NCBI GenBank assembly: GCA_017428035.1
Contig: JAFRRR010000106.1
Coordinates: 1-59,515, forward strand
Direction of reading: 5' to 3'
Origin: Bacteroidales bacterium
GTDB lineage: Bacteria > Bacteroidota > Bacteroidia > Bacteroidales > UBA932
Length of the DNA stretch: 59,515 nucleotides
Of the stretch, positions 6,520 through 15,100 are shown piece by piece. A model generated the notes under the pieces. It was given only the letters and a program-made list of their open reading frames with translations. It had not been told where the DNA came from and did not search any database. The translations under genes and the position numbers were made by a program. How positions within the stretch are numbered: the stretch's first letter is position 1; each line of letters begins with the position of its first letter.

Positions 6520-8991
6520 ATGAAAAAGCTTTTTTTCACGATCTGTCTTGCCTGCTTGCTCTCTTTGGGAGCCACGGCTCAAGTCCTTCCCAGTGCTAAA
6601 CCAGAAGCTGATTCGATAGCCTTTGCAAAAGTCAGGGCCCGAATGGACTCTATCCGGCAGTACCGCCCCACTGTGGGTCTGGTGCTGGCCGGCGGCGGAG
6701 CGCGCGGTCTGGCGCACCTGGGTGTGATTAAGTATATGGAAGAGCTGGGCATTCCGGTGGATGTCATCACCGGCACCAGTATGGGCGGCCTGGTGGGCGG
6801 TCTGTATGCCCTCGGTTACAAACACGACCAGCTGGACTCACTTATCCGCAGCATCAACTGGCCTATGATGATGTCAGACAACGTTCCTGACGAGTATCTT
6901 GCCTATAAAATCAAATCCTATCGTAGCAAATACATAATCCGCATTCCGTTCAAATACGACGACGAAGACCTGGAAGCCCGCTTTACCCGGGAGAAACTCC
7001 TGAAGAAGATGGAAGAAGAGGCCGGCCACAACTCCGACGACGCTATGAACGACGCCATCAACAAAATGGGTCTGGGTATGCCCGACGGATTCCTTTACGG
7101 GTTGAATGTACGCAACACCATCAGTTCCCTGAGCGTAGGCTATCAGGACAGTATCAGCTTTGCCAATCTGCCTATCCCCTACGCCTGCGTCGCCACGGAT
7201 ATGCTTTCGCTGTCGCCCAAATACTGGGTGGACGGCAAACTGCCCGCCGCAATGCGCTCTACAATGGCCATCCCGTTCTATTTCCGGGCCGTCCGCGGGG
7301 ATGGAGAGGTGTTGCTGGACGGAGGTATGCGCAACAACTTCCCGGTGGACCTTGCCAGGGAGATGGGTGCCGACATTGTCATAGGCTCGGAAATGTCTAC
7401 CCGGCGCGGCATCAACGACCTCAACACCCCAGTGGACTTTCTTTTCCAGACCATCAACCTTTTGGGTGCGGAAGCTATGGCCCAGACCAGGGAAATGACG
7501 GACGTCACCATAAACCATCCCTTGAAAGGATACAATATGCTTTCGTTTGACGCGAAGAGTGTAGATGACATTATCAAGCAGGGCTACGAAAACGCAAAAA
7601 GCCACAAAGAAATGTTCGAGGCCGTGGCCGAGCTTGTTACAGGCAAAGAGATTCCGCCGGTGAACCATCCCGCCCCCGCTGTCAATATTGCCCAGACCAA
7701 AATCCGCGTGGACAAAGTCAAGTTCACCGGCCTGCCCGAAGATGAGCAGCATATTCTCCTGCATAAGAGAGACTACCCCGCCGACAGCCTGTACGACAGG
7801 AAAACAATAGAGCGGATGCTGGACAACATCTACGGCACCAACGCCTTCGAGGCTGTCACCTACCGCCTGGAGGGATCTCACGAGCCTTACACCCTGGTTT
7901 TCGACTGCCAGAAAGGTCAGGTCAATGACTTTGCGTTCGGTCTTCACGCAGACACCGACGAATATGTGTCAGTAGCACTTCATCTTGGTTTGGGAACCAG
8001 GCGACTGGCAGGGCCACAACTCACTGTAGATTTGAAACTTGGCTCTAATCCCGCACTGAAGATAGATGGCTCGATAAAATCCAAAAACGGACTTCCGACC
8101 ATTGGTTTGACGGCCCGGTCAAGATTGATTAACACCAGTTCCGGATATCAGTCTTCCATAGAAGAGAAACTCTATTCCATTGCTTCCGATCTTTATATTG
8201 AGGATTCCAGAATGAGATTCGGCTCTATGAGGGCTGGCGTCACTGCAGAAATGGATCCTTACGAGAGGTATCTTGAGTTTGGAGAGGACTGGATCGGCTG
8301 GGATTGGGAAAGCTACTGGATTACCGCTTTCGCCAACTTGAAATATGACACCTTTGACGACTTCTACTTCCCCACAAAGGGTTTCCGGCTTTCCATTGAC
8401 AGCCGGTATATGCTCAAAGGCTATACAATAGACCTGGACCATCCGGAAGCGGGATATGGAGATTACGAGGCTCCTGTCTCCACGCAAGACGGAATAGTTC
8501 CCCATTACCTTGTTTCGGTGGCCAACCTCGAAGCCGCCTTTACATTTGGCAGTCATTTCACGGTACATCCCAAACTATATGCGGGGTGGAATTTTGTCCC
8601 TTCTGTTAAAGACCCTGTGCATTGGGACGACATCCCATATCTGATCAACCAGAAGCATCTCGTCACAGTGGGCGGTGCAGTGGCCGGACGATATACAGAA
8701 CGTCAGATTCCGTTTTTCGGATTCCCCATAGGCTTCCGCGACTGCCGCCCCATAAGCGTAATGGGACAGCTTGACCTGAGGTATTGCTTTGCACACAAGA
8801 ACTTTATAACTGCCCGTGCCGGCATTTTCACGGATGATTATACCATACGGGACTTGCTACAGTCATCATATTTCTATGCTTTCGGTGCAGAGTATGCACG
8901 GCAGTCTATGGTGGGCCCTCTCAAATTTGCAGCACAATGGTGCCGAAATGTAGGTTTTTCACTGTACGCCTCTGTCGGCTTTGACTTCTAA
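6520..8991 (+). CDS. Patatin-like phospholipase fused to an outer-membrane beta-barrel
   Basis: The 823-residue protein starts with a signal peptide (MKKLFFTICLACLLSLGATAQ). The patatin domain follows: glycine-rich oxyanion loop GGGARG (58-63), nucleophile S87 in GTSMG, and catalytic D267 in DGG. After about residue 385 comes a POTRA-like segment (VDKVKFTGLPEDEQHILL...), then a region with alternating aromatic beta-strands ending in an aromatic residue (SVGFDF), as in Omp85-type barrels. This is the PlpD-type architecture (type V secretion-like), in which the barrel anchors or exports a phospholipase. The Bacteroidota versions are common and of uncertain physiological substrate; membrane lipid hydrolysis is the family activity. 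Confidence 0.88.
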   Translation: MKKLFFTICLACLLSLGATAQVLPSAKPEADSIAFAKVRARMDSIRQYRPTVGLVLAGGGARGLAHLGVIKYMEELGIPVDVITGTSMGGLVGGLYALGYKHDQLDSLIRSINWPMMMSDNVPDEYLAYKIKSYRSKYIIRIPFKYDDEDLEARFTREKLLKKMEEEAGHNSDDAMNDAINKMGLGMPDGFLYGLNVRNTISSLSVGYQDSISFANLPIPYACVATDMLSLSPKYWVDGKLPAAMRSTMAIPFYFRAVRGDGEVLLDGGMRNNFPVDLAREMGADIVIGSEMSTRRGINDLNTPVDFLFQTINLLGAEAMAQTREMTDVTINHPLKGYNMLSFDAKSVDDIIKQGYENAKSHKEMFEAVAELVTGKEIPPVNHPAPAVNIAQTKIRVDKVKFTGLPEDEQHILLHKRDYPADSLYDRKTIERMLDNIYGTNAFEAVTYRLEGSHEPYTLVFDCQKGQVNDFAFGLHADTDEYVSVALHLGLGTRRLAGPQLTVDLKLGSNPALKIDGSIKSKNGLPTIGLTARSRLINTSSGYQSSIEEKLYSIASDLYIEDSRMRFGSMRAGVTAEMDPYERYLEFGEDWIGWDWESYWITAFANLKYDTFDDFYFPTKGFRLSIDSRYMLKGYTIDLDHPEAGYGDYEAPVSTQDGIVPHYLVSVANLEAAFTFGSHFTVHPKLYAGWNFVPSVKDPVHWDDIPYLINQKHLVTVGGAVAGRYTERQIPFFGFPIGFRDCRPISVMGQLDLRYCFAHKNFITARAGIFTDDYTIRDLLQSSYFYAFGAEYARQSMVGPLKFAAQWCRNVGFSLYASVGFDF

Positions 8992-8998
8992 GCAGGCG

Positions 8999-10378
8999 CT
9001 ACTGCATATGCGCATTGAAAAAGCTGCCCCACTTGTTTGACCAGCCGGCAGGTATCTCGTGTCCCATCTTGGGATAGAAATAATACTCTTTGTCCGACTC
9101 CGGGGTCTGCAGGTTGTTGAAGGGCGCTATGTTGGTGTGGGGCGGGCAAGTCCCGTCCACCAGACCGCTGCAGGCTATTACCGCGCAGGAGATGCGGGTT
9201 GCCAGGTTCTTCGTGTCAAAATACGAAAGGAAGGCGTACATCTGCTCGTCGGTCATAGATCCTTTGTTTTTCTTTGCAGTATCGCCGGGCCAAGACACTA
9301 TCTTGAAATAGTCGGCGAAATCGCCCAGGAACGCCACGCACGGAGCAATGGCCCTAAAAGGATAGTCACTCAGAGCCGCGGCGGCGTAGGAAAAGGCACC
9401 GCCCTGGCTGGACCCTTCTGCAAAGATGTTGTTCATATCGCTGGTGGGGCGGGTTGCCATAAAGCGTACGGCCTGGACGCAGTCCATAAAGGCACCGCGG
9501 TAGTAATAGCCGTCACGGTTGCCGAAATTGAAGGCAAACCAGTCGCCATAGGTATTTACATAATCTTCGGGGAAGCCGTCGCCACGCTTGTCGGCTGTGC
9601 GGTTGTTGATCATCTGACCGCGGGTAGAAAGATAGAACTCGGCAAATATGGGCGCTGAACTGCCGGAGGGGCAGCTCAGCTTGCCCGGCTTCTGGTCGTC
9701 ATAGCCGAAAAAGTGGATAAGAACGGGATATTTCTTTCCTGAATTGTCCTGCGGTTCAAGATAGTAGCCGTGGATTATAACCGGCTCTCCTTCAAGACCG
9801 TCGGGTACAGACTTCATCTCTACCAGGTACACCTTTTGCTGCGCGGTGCTTTTGCTCTCTACCTCCCTGAGGGTAGCATCCATATCTATGGAGGCAAGTT
9901 GGTCTTTGGCATCCTGCCAGAACTGGTCAAAGTCGGGCTGTTTGTCGGGAGACGAAACTATTTCAAATGGAGATACTCCGAACGTGAAACTCCCAACTGA
10001 TAGACTGTTCACATAACATTGAGCCTTGTAGAAACCCGGCTCCAAATCTGTGTCCGTGGTGAAGGTGACATCCTCTGTGCCGCTCGCAGCAATCTCCATA
10101 CTCTTTTCAACCGTGGTCACTGCAGTTCCCGTGTCCGTACTAATCTTGACTTGAATCTTTGCCGGAGCCGCCACTGCATTAGGATTTGCCAGATGGATGG
10201 TTACCTGAGGCCGTACCTCAAAAATCCTGTCGCCCGGAACATCATAAGATGTCTTGAACCGTTCAAGATCAACGGGCTCCGGTTCGGGCTCGGGCCCGGG
10301 AACGGGCTTCTGACAGCCAGCGATTGAAAAAACAACGAGGGTTGCAACGGCAAAAAGTAAAGACCACTTCTTATTCAT
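8999..10378 (-). CDS. Acetylxylan-esterase-type (CE7, AXE1) lipoprotein
   Basis: The start chosen is ATG 10378, giving MNKKWSLLFAVATLVVFSIAGC, a lipoprotein signal with lipobox cysteine at 22; the longer frame upstream has no signal and overlaps a divergent gene. After a Pro/Glu-rich linker comes a beta-sandwich-like region (about 40-150), then the alpha/beta-hydrolase domain of the AXE1 family. The catalytic triad appears complete: S324 in GSSQGG, D408 in GLVDGTCPP and H440 in GHEIP. CE7 enzymes deacetylate xylo-oligosaccharides and other acetylated small molecules. At 459 residues it is longer than the usual ~320 because of the extra N-terminal domain. It shares its 42-bp upstream region with the divergent phosphatase gene. 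Confidence 0.85.
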   Translation of the reverse strand: MNKKWSLLFAVATLVVFSIAGCQKPVPGPEPEPEPVDLERFKTSYDVPGDRIFEVRPQVTIHLANPNAVAAPAKIQVKISTDTGTAVTTVEKSMEIAASGTEDVTFTTDTDLEPGFYKAQCYVNSLSVGSFTFGVSPFEIVSSPDKQPDFDQFWQDAKDQLASIDMDATLREVESKSTAQQKVYLVEMKSVPDGLEGEPVIIHGYYLEPQDNSGKKYPVLIHFFGYDDQKPGKLSCPSGSSAPIFAEFYLSTRGQMINNRTADKRGDGFPEDYVNTYGDWFAFNFGNRDGYYYRGAFMDCVQAVRFMATRPTSDMNNIFAEGSSQGGAFSYAAAALSDYPFRAIAPCVAFLGDFADYFKIVSWPGDTAKKNKGSMTDEQMYAFLSYFDTKNLATRISCAVIACSGLVDGTCPPHTNIAPFNNLQTPESDKEYYFYPKMGHEIPAGWSNKWGSFFNAHMQ

Positions 10379-10395
10379 TTCAGGTAGTTTTCTTA

Positions 10396-10413
10396 CAAAT
10401 ATAGGTATCTTTG
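10396..10413. promoter_or_regulatory. Divergent -7 promoter elements
   Basis: On the minus strand TATATTTG (10396-10403) serves the esterase gene. On the plus strand TATCTTTG (10406-10413) serves the phosphatase gene. The two elements are 2 bp apart in a 42-bp intergenic space, so the promoters must overlap and probably compete. The plus element ends 7 bp before the ATG at 10421. Confidence 0.7.
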
Positions 10414-10420
10414 CAGTATT

Positions 10421-11677
10421 ATGAAAAGAGTATTTGTAATTGTTATCTGCCTGTTGGCAGCTTTTTCTGCCAGCGCCCAGGAGAAGGATCCGCAGCTTGC
10501 GGCCAGCATCAACGAAAATCTGTTCCGCACCGGAATCGTGCTGAATCCCTATGAATACCGGCCTGCCGCCGAAACTCCGGCACCCAGGGGATACAAGCCT
10601 TTCTACATTAGCCACTATGGCCGTCACGGCTCCCGCAGCGACTGGCCTGCAGACGGTTACAGAGGCGTTCTGGACAAATTTGCCCGCGCCCACAAGGCCG
10701 GCATCCTCACAGAGCAGGGAGAGAAAGCATATGGTATGATTGCCGAAATCGTGGCCAAATACAACGATATGGGCGGCCGCCTCACGCCCCGCGGCGCCCG
10801 TGAGCACCGCCAGATTGCCGGCCGTATGTACAAGAAATACAAAAGGGTTTTCAAAAACGGCAGCCGGCGCGTACGGGCCATCTCCAGCGTATCACCCCGC
10901 TGCATAATCAGTATGGCGGCCTTTACCGGCGAACTGCTTAGCCTTGATCCCGGCCTGGACATTGGATGGGACACAGGAGAGCAGTATATGAGATATATCA
11001 GCGGCGGCGACACTCCCGAAATCAGGAGCGACTCACAGCCGCTTTTGGATGCCGATATGGCAGCCCACCAGCGCGACACCGCCACCCTGCTGGCACGGGT
11101 TTTCACCGACCCCGCCGCCGGCAGCGCCCTGATTGGTCCGGCCGAGGCTTTCTGGGACCAGACTATGGACGTGGCCGTTGCCAGCGGTGCGTTTGACTGC
11201 GACGACAGCCTGCTGCGCCTTTTCAGCGAAGACGACATCTACTGGCACGAGACGCACTGGTCTATGTATATGTACCTGCATCACTGCAATTCCGTGGAGT
11301 TTGGCGACAGGCGCATGGCGCTGCCAGAAGTGCGGGCCTTCTTTGATGACGTTATGGAAAAGGCCGACGAAGCCATCGCAAACGGCAGCTATGCCGCAGA
11401 CCTGCGCTTTGGGCACGACACCCATCTGCTGGGAATCTGCGCCCGCCTGGGCCTGAAGGGCATAGGCGAAAGGCTGAATGCAGAGCAGTGCCAGCTGTGG
11501 CCGGGATACTTCTGCGCCCCGTTTGCCGGCAACCTCCAGATGGTTTTCTACAAGAACAGGCAGAACGACGTCCTTGTAAAATTCTATCTCAACGAGAGAG
11601 AAACGCCACTGATTTCCCTACCGGGCGGTCCCTACTATAAATGGGAAGATGTAAAAGCTCTTTTCAAGACTTTTTAA
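10421..11677 (+). CDS. Histidine-type acid phosphatase
   Basis: A signal peptide (MKRVFVIVICLLAAFSASAQ) is followed by a 400-residue histidine phosphatase domain of the clade-2 (acid phosphatase) type. The nucleophile is H69 in YGRHGSR and the proton donor region is H332-D333 in GHDTHLLG. The HD pair resembles acid phosphatase/AppA-type enzymes; MINPP-type phytases typically have HAE there. The role is probably periplasmic dephosphorylation of sugar phosphates or phytate-like substrates (inference). The gene is divergent from the CE7 esterase. Confidence 0.87.
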   Translation: MKRVFVIVICLLAAFSASAQEKDPQLAASINENLFRTGIVLNPYEYRPAAETPAPRGYKPFYISHYGRHGSRSDWPADGYRGVLDKFARAHKAGILTEQGEKAYGMIAEIVAKYNDMGGRLTPRGAREHRQIAGRMYKKYKRVFKNGSRRVRAISSVSPRCIISMAAFTGELLSLDPGLDIGWDTGEQYMRYISGGDTPEIRSDSQPLLDADMAAHQRDTATLLARVFTDPAAGSALIGPAEAFWDQTMDVAVASGAFDCDDSLLRLFSEDDIYWHETHWSMYMYLHHCNSVEFGDRRMALPEVRAFFDDVMEKADEAIANGSYAADLRFGHDTHLLGICARLGLKGIGERLNAEQCQLWPGYFCAPFAGNLQMVFYKNRQNDVLVKFYLNERETPLISLPGGPYYKWEDVKALFKTF

Positions 11678-11693
11678 TTTGACAGCTTATTAA

Positions 11694-11701
11694 TATATTT
11701 G
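11694..11701 (+). promoter_or_regulatory. -7 promoter element of the barrel gene
   Basis: TATATTTG fits TAnnTTTG and lies 25 bp before the ATG at 11727, after the phosphatase stop codon. Confidence 0.6.
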
Positions 11702-11726
11702 CATAATACACACATTTATTCATACA

Positions 11727-12482
11727 ATGAAACGTTTATTTTCGGTTATTCTGATTTCTGCGGCCCTTATGACCGCCTCTGCAACAGCTTCTGCCCAGTT
11801 CTTCAACAGTATGTCACTTGGCGTGGGAGCCGGTGTGGACGGCGTCTCCCTTCAGGTAGGATTCCCGGTAGGCAGTTTCCTCCAGCTAAGGCTTGGCGGC
11901 AGCTACACTCCCCCCATTGGATACGCATTCTCTGTAGATGGCGTTGAGTTTGACAACGGCACCTCCGGCACTCTGGATCTCAAGGCAAAGCTGGCCTATA
12001 TGGGCGGCAACGCAATGCTGGACCTCTTCCCCGGCAGAGACACCAAGTTCCACTTCACCTTCGGTATCTTTGGCGGCAACGGCAAGCTGGCTACTCTGAC
12101 CGGCACTTCCCAGGCTCTTGCTGACGAGGACAAAGGCTCCGCCGGCATCAGAATTGGCGACACTCTGGTGACCACAGACGAGAATGGCTACTGCACAGCA
12201 GACCTTCGCGCCAGCAAGTTCCTGCCCTACTTTGGTATTGGTGCAGGCCGCGCCGTCAGGGAAGACAGTCCCGTGTCGTTTGTCTTTGACTTTGGCGCCT
12301 GCTACACCAAGGACGGCTTAGGCGGCTACACATACGGCACCAATATGAGAACCGGCCAGAAAGATTACATCCGCGTCACCAGTGCCGATATAGACAATGA
12401 GGATAGCGGTGTCCTGGACATTCTGGGCAAGATCCCCGTGCTTCCGGTTATGAAATTCTCTCTCTTCTTCAGACTGTTCTAA
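11727..12482 (+). CDS. Putative small outer-membrane beta-barrel protein
   Basis: The 251-residue protein has a signal peptide (cleavage after ATASAQ near residue 24). The mature part has glycine-rich amphipathic strands (SLGVGAGVDGVSLQVGFPVG, LQLRLGGSYTPP) and ends in a phenylalanine (LFFRLF), as expected for an outer-membrane barrel. No named family is recognised. The next gene starts 21 bp later, so the two are probably co-transcribed. Confidence 0.6.
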   Translation: MKRLFSVILISAALMTASATASAQFFNSMSLGVGAGVDGVSLQVGFPVGSFLQLRLGGSYTPPIGYAFSVDGVEFDNGTSGTLDLKAKLAYMGGNAMLDLFPGRDTKFHFTFGIFGGNGKLATLTGTSQALADEDKGSAGIRIGDTLVTTDENGYCTADLRASKFLPYFGIGAGRAVREDSPVSFVFDFGACYTKDGLGGYTYGTNMRTGQKDYIRVTSADIDNEDSGVLDILGKIPVLPVMKFSLFFRLF

Positions 12483-12503
12483 CGATTATTAATACTTAAC
12501 GAT

Positions 12504-13418
12504 ATGAAACGTTTTTTCATCATTGCCCTTTGTGCACTGTTTGCAGTTGCAGGTTGCACCAAGCCCGAAAAAGGCAGCGACAGCAAGATGCCGCTCCCCA
12601 AAAACAAGGCTTATCACGCAAGTTTCACCCTTAACGACACCAAGTTTGACCGTCCCATCAAAAAAGGCGACATACCCAAAACCATAGAGCTGACCTCCGG
12701 CGGCAAATTCCTGCTTGGGTTCCTTGACACCGACGCCATCGAGCCCGAAAAGGCTCCTTTGGCATACAAGTCCGGAATCTACAAGGTTTTAGAGAGCAAG
12801 GCCATAAGTGCAGGTCTTATTTTCGAATTCCCCAAATACGGTACACTCACTGTAAAAGAAGGGTCGGGCAACAACTGGACTCTTGAGTACACCACTGCAG
12901 AGGGAGAGGCTTATGAGGGCGCAGCCCTGCTCAGCGGCGATGTCGTGACCGGAGAGCTTGCAGAGAGTATCTGCCGCAGCTGGAAACCCAGAGAGTTCAT
13001 AGTAAGCGCCTCCGGCGGCAACATCAAAAACGCCATTGTGGGCAAGAAGTTCTCTGCCGATCTTTACGAGATCATAAATTATCTCAGGGACAACGGCGTG
13101 AACATCAACGCTGCAGATTATGAAAAATATTCTCTCGAGTCCATCGACTACACAGAGAACGGTATGCTGTTCATCAACTTCAAAGACTTTGCAATCGCTC
13201 CTTTCGTGGGAGACTTCTCTCTGGATGAGTCCAAAGACGACAATCTCCACTACGACTTCAGCCTCAGCTGGGAAGACAACCCCGTGATACCGGTTACCGG
13301 CGTAGGCAGCGTGACTGTGATTGACAGCCAGATGACCCTCTACACCGAGTCCGATGCAGTTGTGAGCGGCAAGACATACCATATTTCTGTCTCCATTACC
13401 TGCGACGAAATCAAATAG
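12504..13418 (+). CDS. Lipoprotein of unknown function
   Basis: The start MKRFFIIALCALFAVAGC carries a lipobox with C18. The mature 287 residues are soluble, with alternating beta segments and several KGD/EGEAYEG turns, suggesting a beta-rich fold. No family is recognised. It follows the barrel gene in a likely two-gene operon, so it may sit on or with that barrel. Confidence 0.6.
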   Translation: MKRFFIIALCALFAVAGCTKPEKGSDSKMPLPKNKAYHASFTLNDTKFDRPIKKGDIPKTIELTSGGKFLLGFLDTDAIEPEKAPLAYKSGIYKVLESKAISAGLIFEFPKYGTLTVKEGSGNNWTLEYTTAEGEAYEGAALLSGDVVTGELAESICRSWKPREFIVSASGGNIKNAIVGKKFSADLYEIINYLRDNGVNINAADYEKYSLESIDYTENGMLFINFKDFAIAPFVGDFSLDESKDDNLHYDFSLSWEDNPVIPVTGVGSVTVIDSQMTLYTESDAVVSGKTYHISVSITCDEIK

Positions 13419-13453
13419 GGCACGCGGCGAGCCGGATGATTAACTGAGGTTTA

Positions 13454-14323
13454 TTATAACTTCTGGGAATAGACGCTGCCGCGTAGCAGTGTGCGCAGCT
13501 CGGCGAGAGTCTTGCAGGCGGCTATCTGCTCCGGCATTATGACCGGCCCCAGGCCCATGCGTATGGTCTTGCCGCGCTTGGTCATAACCTCATGCGGCAG
13601 GCGCAGAGTGCGTATCTTCCAGCCGTGAAGCGCGCCCAGCAGATAGAAAAACTTGGTGTTGCCGTCGAAGAAACGTATCGGCAGCACCGGCACGGCGGCC
13701 TTCTTTATAAATTTGATGATGGGCATCTGCCACTCGCGGTCGCGCACGCGCGGCTCTGTGTAAGAAGCCCCGTCGGGCATGGTCACCACCGGCAGCTTGC
13801 CCGGCAGCAGGTCGGACACGGCGCCCGAGGGGAAGAGCCCCAGCGGATGGCCGGCAAGCAGATGCTCGCGGGCGATGCGTATGCCGCTCACGCTCTCGGC
13901 CTTGGGGCCGGTGCGCTCTTCGAGCGTCGGCACCACGGGGATGAAACTCGGCCGCAGGGCCTCTATCCGCATCAGGAACTGATTGACCAGCAGTTTATAC
14001 TCCGGGTATTTGTGCCCCATGTAGTCGGCCAGGATCACGCCGTCCAGACTCCCTATGGGATGATTGCTGATGGTGATAAAAGGCCCCTGGGGCAACTGCT
14101 CCAGATACTCTTCGTGCGCCACGGTGTATTTCAGATCCAGCCCGGCAACCAGCGCCGCGGCCGTATCCGGCGAATTGTCCCGCACCGCCCCGTCGTAGAG
14201 ATGCTGCACCGCCGTGATGTCAAAAATCTTGAGCAGCCAGCGCGCGAAGGCGTTGCCCACCCTGCCCCTGAAGATGGGGGCTGCGTGCTCCAGTTCGGAA
14301 ATCGGTATGAGGTCCTTGGCCAT
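13454..14323 (-). CDS. Lysophospholipid acyltransferase (LPLAT/PlsC-like)
   Basis: The 289-residue protein carries an acyltransferase motif in SNHPIGSLDG, where the catalytic His and Asp are separated by five residues rather than the usual four (NHPxGxLDG type). A later LGLFPSGAVSD corresponds to the FPEG substrate-binding motif. The HX5D variant is common in Bacteroidota acyltransferases of the hemolysin-like group that build amino-acid lipids as well as phospholipids. Its ATG directly abuts the stop codon of the upstream CDP-alcohol phosphatidyltransferase gene (no spacer), so translation is probably coupled and the two should act in one lipid pathway (inference). Confidence 0.78.
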   Translation of the reverse strand: MAKDLIPISELEHAAPIFRGRVGNAFARWLLKIFDITAVQHLYDGAVRDNSPDTAAALVAGLDLKYTVAHEEYLEQLPQGPFITISNHPIGSLDGVILADYMGHKYPEYKLLVNQFLMRIEALRPSFIPVVPTLEERTGPKAESVSGIRIAREHLLAGHPLGLFPSGAVSDLLPGKLPVVTMPDGASYTEPRVRDREWQMPIIKFIKKAAVPVLPIRFFDGNTKFFYLLGALHGWKIRTLRLPHEVMTKRGKTIRMGLGPVIMPEQIAACKTLAELRTLLRGSVYSQKL

Positions 14324-15028
14324 CTATTCTTCGAACTTCTTGGGCGGATCGACCTTGGAGTAGTACTTTATGTCGCCTATGATTGTCACAACCCAGATCA
14401 GGCCCAGCAAGGCCGTAATGCCCAGGGCTATGAAGTCGAAAATGCCATACACATAGGTATTGCCCAAGATGGTAACGGCGTGCGCATAGCTGTTCACCGC
14501 CGGACAGTAGATGAATACCAGGCAGATGATGGCCACTATGAGCCGGAACTCCGTGGGCCCGAGTTTGAAATAGGACAGCTTGAATTCGCCTCTGAGGTGG
14601 GCGTTGATGCTCACGTTCAGCGTCAGGGCCAGATAGCAGGCGAAGGCCGCCAGGGCTATGGGCAGGTGCACCAGCGGGGAGAAGCCCAGCCCCACGAACA
14701 TCAGTATTTCATTGACCACGTCCATCGTGTGGTCCAGATAGTAGCCGTAAACAGGCCGCTGGGTATTGCGCACCCGGGCCAGGGTCCCGTCCAGGGAATC
14801 GCCGTACCAGTTCACAAAAAGCCCGGCGATGGTGAGCCAAAGCCAGTTTATACTCCAGTTGGTCAGCACAAACCCGGCCCCTATCATCACCGAACCCAAA
14901 AAGCCTATGAACGTCAGAAAATCGCTTGTAACCCACCTGGGCATCCTCTGTGCCAACCACTTGAGCACTTTCTTCTCAAGCGAATCTATCACATTGTTCT
15001 GAATCCTCTTACTGGTATTAACTTCCAT
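14324..15028 (-). CDS. CDP-alcohol phosphatidyltransferase family protein
   Basis: The start is placed at ATG 15028 (MEVNTSKRIQNN, 234 residues), because the TTG at 15049 that opens the longer frame is the end of a -7 promoter element. The motif D77-x2-D80-G81-x2-A84-R85-x9-G95-x3-D99-x3-D103 is complete, so it should bind CDP-diacylglycerol or another CDP-alcohol with two metal ions. About six transmembrane helices are visible. The acceptor alcohol cannot be predicted. It is paired with the downstream acyltransferase. Confidence 0.82.
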   Translation of the reverse strand: MEVNTSKRIQNNVIDSLEKKVLKWLAQRMPRWVTSDFLTFIGFLGSVMIGAGFVLTNWSINWLWLTIAGLFVNWYGDSLDGTLARVRNTQRPVYGYYLDHTMDVVNEILMFVGLGFSPLVHLPIALAAFACYLALTLNVSINAHLRGEFKLSYFKLGPTEFRLIVAIICLVFIYCPAVNSYAHAVTILGNTYVYGIFDFIALGITALLGLIWVVTIIGDIKYYSKVDPPKKFEE

Positions 15029-15046
15029 TTGAACACTCTTATTCGT

Positions 15047-15074
15047 CAAATTTATCTAAAAAAAAGTATATTTG
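15047..15074. promoter_or_regulatory. Divergent -7 promoter elements
   Basis: On the minus strand TAAATTTG (15047-15054) serves the CDP-alcohol phosphatidyltransferase gene. On the plus strand TATATTTG (15067-15074) serves the DUF362 gene. The first overlaps the TTG that would otherwise look like a start codon. Confidence 0.68.
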
Positions 15075-15100
15075 TGCAAAGACAAATTTATAATTCTGCC

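Noticed and set aside
10379..10807. N-terminal extension of the CE7 esterase frame
   Set aside because: It has no family similarity, is antisense to the phosphatase gene and would bury the clear lipoprotein signal at 10378.
13592..15100. A long plus-strand open frame running into the DUF362 gene
   Set aside because: It is antisense to the acyltransferase and CDP-alcohol phosphatidyltransferase genes, has low-complexity His/Gln/Gly-rich content, and the DUF362 family begins at ATG 15101.
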